DNA of 7,289 nt. It comes from Flavobacteriales bacterium (GTDB lineage Bacteria > Bacteroidota > Bacteroidia > Flavobacteriales_D > Parvicellaceae). The stretch's first letter is position 1; every line of letters begins with the position of its first letter. The DNA lies in contig WFNC01000098.1 of the NCBI GenBank assembly GCA_015488785.1, positions 1 to 7,289 on the forward strand, given 5' to 3'. This document shows, one piece after another, positions 1-5,697 of the stretch. Under the pieces are notes generated by a model. It was not told the origin of the DNA, made no database searches, and worked only from the letters and a program-made list of their open reading frames with translations. A program made the translations under genes and the position numbers.

Positions 1-1822
1 CGGGTGACCAATCATAAGTTAACGGATTAGAAGGTGCTAAATTTATAACTGTAATTGTAGTTTGTTCTCCTCTACACACTTCTATATTATGTGTGATATC
101 CAATTGACCAGAAGTTACAATTACTTTTACACTATCATTTAACAAACATCCACTTTCGCTAATTTGAACGTAATAAGTAGTTGGATTTGTAGGACTTATC
201 GTAATTGAATTATCTTGAATTGGCGTATTTAAGGTATCTGAAAAATTACTATTAGAAGACCATACAAAATCATTGCTTGTACCATGTGTATCAGCCCAAA
301 TATCAAAAACTGAAGTATCACTACATAAAATAGTATCGTTGCTAACCGAAAGTTGAAGGTTGATTACATTTACATTAAATGAACTATTATCGGTACAATA
401 ACCCGAAGTTGCAACTACATTGTAACTTGTATTTTGATTTGGACTTGTAGAAATAGTAGGCGTTCCATCTCCTAAGATAATTTCTGCATCAGGTGACCAA
501 TCGTAAGTGATTTGAGTAGTATTAAAATCATTCTGAGCATTGATAGAAATTGTATCTCCAAAACAAATAGAGCTTGGAGCAATTACTTGATGATTACTAA
601 AAACCGTATTTATTTGTACACTATCAACAAGAATACATCCATTATTTTCTATTTTTACGTAGTAAGTTCCATAATTATTTCCACTTATATTTATACTATT
701 ATTGGTAATTGGACTGTTTAAAGTATCGGATAAATTTAGCGTTGAAGACCAAATATAATTGTTTGTAATTCCAAAAGAATTTGCTGATAAATCTACATTC
801 ATTGTATCGTAACACAAAATAGTATCATTGCTTACCGATAGTTGAATTGGTGTAATTGTAATATTATGTTGCAACGTATCAAAACATCCTCCATTCTCAG
901 CATATAAAATAAAATTTTGAGAAATTTGTGGGGTAACAATAACCATTGGAGTTCCATCTCCATTTAAAATAGAGGCGTCTGGTTCCCAATTATAATTTAC
1001 ATTATTAGTAGAAGCAGTATTAGTAGCTTGTAATGTTATTTGACTTCCTTGGCAACCAACAGAAGGTCCTACAATAGCAGTTTGACCAAAAACAATATCT
1101 ACCGAAACACTATCCGTAATTGTACAACCATTGCTCTCTGCTAGAATATATAAAGAAGTATCGTTTTGAGGTAATACAGCTAATGAACCATTGCTTACAT
1201 TTCCATTTATAGTATCTAAAAATTGACTGGTTGTTGACCATACAAAACTGGTATTTCCTAGCGATGAAGTAGCTACAAAATTAACACCTAAATTAGCATT
1301 ACAAACAATGGTATCGTTTGGAATAAAAACATCAACCGAAGTTACATTTACCAAATGATGTAAGGTATCTAAACATCCTTGGGTATTTAGAGCTACATTG
1401 TATGTTGTAGTCGTTTGGGGATTAACAGAAATAGAACTCGTTCCATTGCCCGAAATTAGATTAGTTGTTGGAGTCCAATTGTAAAGTGTGTTAACTCCGT
1501 TTCCAAAAGTAGAAGTCGTATTAATTGTTAAACTATCTCCTTGGCAAATATTTGACTGTCCTGCAATTGTTGTATTTCCATAAACTGTAGTTACTTTTAC
1601 ACTATCGGTAACTGTACAACCAGCTAAATTTACTTGTGCAAAATAAGTTGTAGTTGTTTGAGGGATAATATTTAATACACTATCAGTAATAATTGTATTT
1701 AAAGTATCGCTAAAAGTGTTTGTAGAAGACCATATAAATTGATTACTAGAACCAAAAGAATTCATTGTAATATCCAAAGTTGAACTCGAAAAACATAAAG
1801 TAGTATCATTCGAAACTGATAA
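1..1822 (-). repeat. Tandem 163-164-residue composite repeats (two alternating Ig-like modules)
   Basis: Inside the giant protein, unit boundaries fall at 1822, 1330, 841 and 352: residues 922-1085, 1086-1248, 1249-1411, and 1412 onward (cut by the window edge). Spacings are 492, 489 and 489 nt. Each unit holds module A (about 82 residues, beginning LSVSNDTxLC, then WSS, then GC near the end) and module B (about 81 residues, with IC-GD, a YxWSP or YxWEP core, GDGTP and GC). A lone B-like module at about 840-921 precedes the first full unit. The opening LSVSNDTILC is identical in units 3 and 4 and nearly so in unit 1; unit 2 has diverged (VFIPNDTIVC). Two cysteines about 57-59 residues apart in each module suggest one disulfide per Ig-like fold, which is inference. 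Confidence 0.88.
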
Positions 1823-4585
1823 TTGAGGATTATTTATAATTATATTTTGATGAACTGTATCGGTACAAGTTCCATTAGAAATCAGTAAAGTATAATTTGT
1901 TGTGGCTAACGGTGTAGTAAAAGGATTTGGAATTGTAGTATTACTCAATCCTGTTGCAGGAGACCAACTGTAAGTAATCGTAGGGTCAGAATTAGGCAGT
2001 AAACCAATTTGAACTGTTTCGTTCGGACAAAGTTGTATATCTTGAATATTACTTGAAGTATTACCCAATACTGTTATAATTTGTTCAATCGTATCGGCAA
2101 AGTTACAAGAAGCATTATCTGTTACAATTAATTGAATGGTATAAGTTCCCGCTTGATTATAAGTATTACTTGGATTTTCTAATGTACTTGAATTTCCATC
2201 ACCAAAATTCCATTCGTAAGTTGTATTAGGTTGTACTAAACTCGTATTATCAAAAGTATAAGAATAAGGAGCACAACCCAAAGGAGGAACTACAAAATCA
2301 GCTACAATGGAAGGTATTTCAAAATCCATTTTAAAAACAGCTAAATTACAATCATCATTATTAGTGGTAGAAACAGCATTTGATGGTAAAGTTGGCATAT
2401 TTGAGTCTCCACCACAACCAGAACAGATTGCTTGATAAATTTTTCCTTTACGATCAAATCGACTTGTACCTCCATCTACATGTTCGGGCGCAGATGGACT
2501 TCCAAAATAAGATCCATAAACTAATCCAGATGCATCTAATTCCATAACCATCATATAAAAATCACTTCCATCAGTAGTGGATTGAAATGCATCAGATGAA
2601 ATAGGCATATTAAACGTATTGGTTGTATTATTATTTAATGAAAATAAGTGATTTACATTTCCTCCCCAACCCGACAAATATATTTTATCGCAAAGATCGA
2701 CTAAAAATGCTGTTGGAGAAATATTTATTCCTCCTCCTGCTCCAAAAACAGTTGAATAAACTCTCGAATTTAATTGCGGTGATAGTTTACTTATAAATTG
2801 TCCACTTCCTGGAATATTCCATGTTGCATTTTCTATAAAGTCGGTTCCTGTATGTTCGGTTTGACCAAATAAATAGACATTATTACCTTGATCTACTTCT
2901 ACAAAATAACTTTGATCGTAAGTTGAAGATCCGTAGTAAGTTGAATTTATAATATTTTGACCATTCTTACTTACTCTTGTTACAAAACCATCACTTCTTC
3001 CTCCTTGAAATATCGTTTGATATGCTCCATTTGTAACTGGAAATTGTAGCGATTCTGTTCCTCCTGTAATCAATAAATCATCGTTTATATCTAACGCTAA
3101 CGAATATCCTGCATCGTGTTTTTCTCCTCCAAGAAACGAACTCCAAATTACATTTTGTAAACCATTGTCTAATTTTGTAACACAAGCATCTATTTGTCCT
3201 CCCCCATAAGTTTGTTGAAAAGCATTAGAAGTGACAGGATAATCTGAACTTCGCGTGCAACTGACTACATAAATATTATTATTTTTATCAATATCTATTT
3301 CCCCTCTTATTTCATCAGCATAATTATACCTCAATATATTTAGAAATCGATTGGTAGAAGTAGAGTTTAATCCATCGTTTTGTGAACCTCCAAGATAAGT
3401 TGAGCCTAATAAACTAGAACCATTTGAACTTAAATGAGAAATAATTAAATCAGATCCATTTACATAATTCACCCCTAAACCTTGTTGAAGATTATTGGGT
3501 GTTCCTCCATTAAAACTATTATCATAACAACCAGCTGTTGTCGGAAAATTAGAAGAACTTGTTGTTCCAAGAATAAATAATTCATCCAAACTATTTACAA
3601 TTAAACTGTGTGGTAATTCGTCGCTATTTCCTCCTAAATAGGTAGAATAAATTAAAAATGTTCCTGTTGTATCAAATTTAGAAATTGCAATATCTACAAT
3701 TCCTCCACTAAATGAAGTGTTGTAAGCTCCAAGTGTTGTAGGATAAGCATTGCCAAAAGCTGAACTTGCTGAATATAAAAATCCTTTGGAATCAAAAGTG
3801 GCTGAATAACCAAAATTATCAGAAAAAGAACCCGAATAAGTAGAAAATTTAAGCGTAGGATCAATTATTAATTCATACTCCTTATTATAGCCTTCTGGAA
3901 AGTCAAATGATAAAACGTTGTTTTCTAAAATATAATTACAAACTATCTTTATTACTTTATTATTAATAATCTGATAAACAAATGGCTTATCTTCTATTAC
4001 ATGATTGACACTGGTATAAATATGAAGTCTTTCTTTTCTAATTTCTACTTTGTCAGCTCCTTTGTATTCTAATTTAATTTGACTAGGATCCGCTCCTTTT
4101 TCTACTATAAAATCGTATTTTAAATCAAAAAGTTTAGTGTATATTCTAGCATTTACACCATCATATATATTTGTATAATTTACCGTATGAAATGCATTTA
4201 CATTTCCAGCCCATTTGGATTTATCATTCCCTAAAAAATAATTGTAGTATTCTGGGGTTTTATCCGATCCTATTAATTTTGGATTATCATTACAACCAAC
4301 AAATTTTACTTTGTAAGCGTGCCAATCCATCTTTTTAAAATCTCGGTTAATGGTTTTATCATAATGAGATGCTATGTATTTATTTGCTTTTTTTACATCA
4401 ATTAAATCAAATAAAAATCCATCTTTTTCAAGGTAAAAATAGCCACTTTTAACATCAGCTTTATAAAGTACATTCTTATGCCATTGATTTTTATTTTCAA
4501 TAAACTTATACCCCCCTTTATGCGCTTGCCCAAAAATAGAGACATAAGTTACTATAAATATTAAGCTATTAATAATTCGAAACAT
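1..4585 (-). CDS. Giant secreted SBBP / PKD / Ig-like repeat protein, probable T9SS cargo (C-terminus outside window)
   Basis: Open on the minus strand from the ATG at 4585 to the left edge: 1528 complete codons, no stop seen. Residues 1-20 form a signal peptide (hydrophobic, ending IFGQ). Residues about 25-245 contain FIENKNQW (28-35) and end IIDPT (D242), the pattern of the N-terminal domain now called DUF7948 in Bacteroidota. Residues about 250-755 resemble SBBP beta-propeller repeats (YSTYLGG at 313, GSTYLGG, SSFLGG, recurrent FPVT) and include CSGCGG (C721, C724). Residues 761-839 are a PKD domain with WNFGDG at 792-797. From 840 on, two Ig-like modules alternate, each with a conserved cysteine pair (such as C931/C990 and C1014/C1071). 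Family knowledge suggests secretion through T9SS with a gliding-motility-type C-terminal sorting domain, but that end is not visible. The role is probably structural or adhesive at the cell surface; no enzyme motif is seen. No upstream in-frame ATG competes near 4585. Confidence 0.9.
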   Translation of the reverse strand, partial: MFRIINSLIFIVTYVSIFGQAHKGGYKFIENKNQWHKNVLYKADVKSGYFYLEKDGFLFDLIDVKKANKYIASHYDKTINRDFKKMDWHAYKVKFVGCNDNPKLIGSDKTPEYYNYFLGNDKSKWAGNVNAFHTVNYTNIYDGVNARIYTKLFDLKYDFIVEKGADPSQIKLEYKGADKVEIRKERLHIYTSVNHVIEDKPFVYQIINNKVIKIVCNYILENNVLSFDFPEGYNKEYELIIDPTLKFSTYSGSFSDNFGYSATFDSKGFLYSASSAFGNAYPTTLGAYNTSFSGGIVDIAISKFDTTGTFLIYSTYLGGNSDELPHSLIVNSLDELFILGTTSSSNFPTTAGCYDNSFNGGTPNNLQQGLGVNYVNGSDLIISHLSSNGSSLLGSTYLGGSQNDGLNSTSTNRFLNILRYNYADEIRGEIDIDKNNNIYVVSCTRSSDYPVTSNAFQQTYGGGQIDACVTKLDNGLQNVIWSSFLGGEKHDAGYSLALDINDDLLITGGTESLQFPVTNGAYQTIFQGGRSDGFVTRVSKNGQNIINSTYYGSSTYDQSYFVEVDQGNNVYLFGQTEHTGTDFIENATWNIPGSGQFISKLSPQLNSRVYSTVFGAGGGINISPTAFLVDLCDKIYLSGWGGNVNHLFSLNNNTTNTFNMPISSDAFQSTTDGSDFYMMVMELDASGLVYGSYFGSPSAPEHVDGGTSRFDRKGKIYQAICSGCGGDSNMPTLPSNAVSTTNNDDCNLAVFKMDFEIPSIVADFVVPPLGCAPYSYTFDNTSLVQPNTTYEWNFGDGNSSTLENPSNTYNQAGTYTIQLIVTDNASCNFADTIEQIITVLGNTSSNIQDIQLCPNETVQIGLLPNSDPTITYSWSPATGLSNTTIPNPFTTPLATTNYTLLISNGTCTDTVHQNIIINNPQLSVSNDTTLCFSSSTLDITMNSFGSSNQFIWSSTNTFSDTLNTIITDSVLNIIPQTTTTYFAQVNLAGCTVTDSVKVTTVYGNTTIAGQSNICQGDSLTINTTSTFGNGVNTLYNWTPTTNLISGNGTSSISVNPQTTTTYNVALNTQGCLDTLHHLVNVTSVDVFIPNDTIVCNANLGVNFVATSSLGNTSFVWSTTSQFLDTINGNVSNGSLAVLPQNDTSLYILAESNGCTITDSVSVDIVFGQTAIVGPSVGCQGSQITLQATNTASTNNVNYNWEPDASILNGDGTPMVIVTPQISQNFILYAENGGCFDTLQHNITITPIQLSVSNDTILCYDTMNVDLSANSFGITNNYIWSSTLNLSDTLNSPITNNSINISGNNYGTYYVKIENNGCILVDSVQINTVFSNHQVIAPSSICFGDTISINAQNDFNTTQITYDWSPDAEIILGDGTPTISTSPNQNTSYNVVATSGYCTDNSSFNVNVINLQLSVSNDTILCSDTSVFDIWADTHGTSNDFVWSSNSNFSDTLNTPIQDNSITISPTNPTTYYVQISESGCLLNDSVKVIVTSGQLDITHNIEVCRGEQTTITVINLAPSNPLTYDWSP

Positions 4586-4587
4586 AC

Positions 4588-4706
4588 TGCAAGATACATA
4601 AAAAAAAATAGTTTTATTTAATCGTATCTTGTTATAACTAATAGATGAATGTTTATATCTATTATAGCTAGGTTCACTTTTGAAAAGTTGGTTTAAGTAT
4701 CTTGCA
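4588..4706. repeat. 10-bp inverted repeat GTATCTTGCA flanking the divergent spacer
   Basis: TGCAAGATAC at 4588-4597 is the exact reverse complement of GTATCTTGCA at 4697-4706. A further 8-bp copy, GTATCTTG, lies on the plus strand at 4624-4631. The outer copies point outward, each just before one of the divergent genes: on the minus strand 2 nt before the ATG at 4585, on the plus strand 15 nt before the ATG at 4722. They could be paired -7-like promoter boxes (TAnnTTTG with two mismatches) or operator half-sites; the sequence alone does not decide. Confidence 0.5.
4639..4664. other. Small inverted repeat in the divergent spacer
   Basis: TAATAGAT (4639-4646) pairs perfectly with ATCTATTA (4657-4664) around a 10-nt loop. 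The stem is A/T-rich and weak and has no T tract, so it is not a convincing terminator. It could be an operator or chance in AT-rich DNA. Confidence 0.25.
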
Positions 4707-4721
4707 AAAAAAATAAATTTT

Positions 4722-5249
4722 ATGAAAAATATTATTACAGTTTTATTAGTCGCTTCTACATTATTAATCACTTCTTGTAAAGGAGAAAATATTGAAGGAA
4801 AGTGGAAAGTTGATCCTTCTACAATAGATTTAGTTTTAGGAGAAGGGTTTCCTGATTTTATGAAAGCTGGTGTAAACGAAGCTATGAAAGAGGCTAAATC
4901 AGATGAAAATAAAAGTGAATCGGAAAAAATTACATTAAATTTAATGCCAAACGGTAAAGCTATTCTTTCGCATGAAGATGCACCAGAAGATGATATAGAA
5001 TTTACATGGGAACAAAAAGGAAAATCACTTCATTTAAAAGGAAAACACGAAGAAGAAAAATTTGATATTACATTAGATATATTAGAAACTTCAAAATCGG
5101 AAGTAAAAGTTGGATTTAAAGGAGAATCTATTTTAAAACAAATTAGAACTACAAATCCAGAATTACTAAAAGACGTTCCAGCAGTTTTTAATTTGGATGA
5201 ATTGGTAAAAGGTGGAAGTGTTTCTGTTCTAATAAAAAGAGTAAAATAA
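4722..5249 (+). CDS. Small lipoprotein, possibly lipocalin-like
   Basis: The ATG at 4722 is chosen because it begins a compact lipoprotein signal peptide (MKNIITVLLVASTLLITSC) with lipobox ITSC and lipid-attachment cysteine C19 (codon 4776-4778). An in-frame TTG at 4680 would only add 14 residues that spoil the signal and would overlap the probable promoter. The predicted 175-residue product is processed by Lgt and signal peptidase II and anchored in the envelope. Mature residues start KGEN, without a clear run of acidic residues for surface export, so inner or outer membrane periplasmic face versus surface is open. The early IEGKWKV motif (24-30), followed by amphipathic beta-like segments (about 70-85, 94-107 and 115-130), resembles lipocalin-like Bacteroidota lipoproteins, but this is a weak family guess. 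The protein is very rich in Lys and Glu. It is a stand-alone gene with 448 nt before the next one; no terminator is evident after its TAA. Confidence 0.88.
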   Translation: MKNIITVLLVASTLLITSCKGENIEGKWKVDPSTIDLVLGEGFPDFMKAGVNEAMKEAKSDENKSESEKITLNLMPNGKAILSHEDAPEDDIEFTWEQKGKSLHLKGKHEEEKFDITLDILETSKSEVKVGFKGESILKQIRTTNPELLKDVPAVFNLDELVKGGSVSVLIKRVK

Positions 5250-5433
5250 TTAAAAGTATCCTCTAAAAAGTAAGCGGAATTTTGCTAATTATTTACCTCT
5301 AAATATTTTGGTATAATTGTAGTTATAAACACTGTAAATATATTATAATTAAAGACTTACAGAGTTGTTAACAATAAAAGTAAAAAAGACTTAATAACTT
5401 GTTAATAGCGTGGGATAAAAAGTGAAAACTTTA

Positions 5434-5483
5434 GCTTGTTTAATCCATTTATTATTTCAGCTATAATTATATTTGAAACAAGC
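5434..5483. repeat. 8-bp inverted repeat GCTTGTTT / AAACAAGC
   Basis: GCTTGTTT (5434-5441) and AAACAAGC (5476-5483) are perfect reverse complements separated by 34 nt. The right arm abuts the next hairpin and directly follows a TAnnTTTG box at 5468-5475. It could be an operator or a long-range stem in a leader RNA; chance is not excluded. Confidence 0.3.
5468..5475 (+). promoter_or_regulatory. Candidate Bacteroidota -7 box TATATTTG
   Basis: This is a perfect match to the TAnnTTTG -7 consensus. The nearest upstream TTG (5436-5438) is 29 nt away, longer than the usual spacing of roughly 20, so promoter activity is doubtful. If used, it would give a leader of over 200 nt for the MORN gene. Confidence 0.2.
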
Positions 5484-5510
5484 ACTATAAGTTATCAAAA
5501 GTTTATAGTG
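5483..5510. other. Hairpin with 8-bp perfect stem
   Basis: CACTATAA (5483-5490) pairs with TTATAGTG (5503-5510). Two G-T wobbles and one T-A pair can extend the stem inward. The following bases, ATTTATTAAC, are not a clean T tract, so a terminator for the lipoprotein gene is possible but weak. It may instead be a leader structure or operator. Confidence 0.35.
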
Positions 5511-5541
5511 ATTTATTAACGGTTTATAAACACTGATTTCG

Positions 5542-5549
5542 TAAATTTG
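5542..5549 (+). promoter_or_regulatory. Candidate Bacteroidota -7 box TAAATTTG
   Basis: This matches TAnnTTTG perfectly and sits just downstream of the palindrome GTTTATAAAC (5522-5531), which occupies about where the -33 region would be. No TTG is found at the usual upstream distance. Initiation here would leave a leader of about 145 nt before 5698. Confidence 0.28.
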
Positions 5550-5590
5550 AAACGTAAAGTTATTAAACAATAAAAATAAATTTAAAAAGT

Positions 5591-5598
5591 TAAATTTG
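5591..5598 (+). promoter_or_regulatory. Candidate Bacteroidota -7 box TAAATTTG nearest the MORN gene
   Basis: A second perfect TAnnTTTG match, identical in sequence to the box at 5542. No TTG lies at the expected -33 distance. If active, transcripts would begin around 5602-5606 and have a leader of about 95 nt containing the hairpin at 5640-5675. Confidence 0.3.
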
Positions 5599-5639
5599 TT
5601 GATAACCATCTTAATATTATAAAAACCAATAAATTAAAA

Positions 5640-5675
5640 GAAAACTAATTGTTCATAACCTGTTAATTAGTTTTC
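5640..5675. other. 11-bp perfect hairpin in the leader of the MORN gene
   Basis: GAAAACTAATT (5640-5650) is the exact reverse complement of AATTAGTTTTC (5665-5675), with a 14-nt loop. The stem ends 22 nt before the proposed TTG start at 5698. It is the strongest hairpin in the spacer. As RNA it has a TTTT run inside its 3' arm rather than after it, which argues against a classic terminator. Control of translation, mRNA stability, or binding of a dimeric regulator to DNA are the alternatives. Confidence 0.5.
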
Positions 5676-5697
5676 ATAAACCATAAAAACAAGGAAA

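Larger units (their letters stand above)
4586..4721. promoter_or_regulatory. Divergent intergenic promoter region
   Basis: This 136-nt AT-rich spacer lies between the starts of the giant minus-strand gene and the plus-strand lipoprotein gene, so it should carry both promoters. No perfect TAnnTTTG box is found on either strand. The best candidates are two divergent TATCTTGC boxes, one per gene, with no well-spaced TTG -33 element. A long A tract (4600-4608 on the plus strand) lies between them. The promoter role follows from gene layout; the exact elements are uncertain. Confidence 0.55.
5323..5535 (+). repeat. 12-bp direct repeat TTATAAACACTG, two copies
   Basis: TTATAAACACTG occurs at 5323-5334 and again at 5524-5535, 201 nt apart. 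The second copy overlaps the perfect 10-bp palindrome GTTTATAAAC (5522-5531). A related CACTATAA lies at 5483-5490. Low-complexity AT-rich background makes short repeats more likely by chance, so regulatory meaning is only possible. Confidence 0.4.
5250..5697. other. Gene-free spacer of 448 nt, very AT-rich and rich in inverted repeats
   Basis: There is no ATG on the plus strand anywhere in this stretch, and minus-strand frames are short. It holds several inverted repeats, a duplicated 12-mer and three perfect TAnnTTTG boxes, listed separately. It must contain the end of the lipoprotein transcript and probably the promoter and leader of the MORN gene. No tRNA, rRNA or recognisable riboswitch is seen. 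An unannotated small RNA is possible but unsupported. Confidence 0.6.

Noticed and set aside
512..721. A 69-codon plus-strand open frame
   Set aside because: It lies wholly antisense to the repeat region of the giant minus-strand gene, is low complexity (Ile/Tyr/Thr-rich), and has no ribosome site or homology signal I recognise.
1..1822. Periodic repeats as a CRISPR array or mobile repeats
   Set aside because: The repeats are about 490 nt long, lie in one open frame and encode Ig-like modules; there are no short identical repeats with unique spacers.
4680..4721. A 14-residue N-terminal extension of the lipoprotein from TTG at 4680
   Set aside because: It would place charged residues before a complete signal peptide and overlap the probable promoter box at 4698-4705; the ATG at 4722 gives a canonical lipoprotein signal.
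5483..5510. Rho-independent terminator for the lipoprotein gene
   Set aside because: The stem has only two G-C pairs, the following bases are not a T run, and it lies 234 nt after the stop codon; kept only as a hairpin.
5457..5609. A 50-codon minus-strand open frame in the spacer starting at the CAT of 5607-5609
   Set aside because: The translation is rich in Asn, Phe, Leu, Tyr and Lys as expected from random AT-rich DNA, with no ribosome site and no recognisable motif; I do not count it as a gene.
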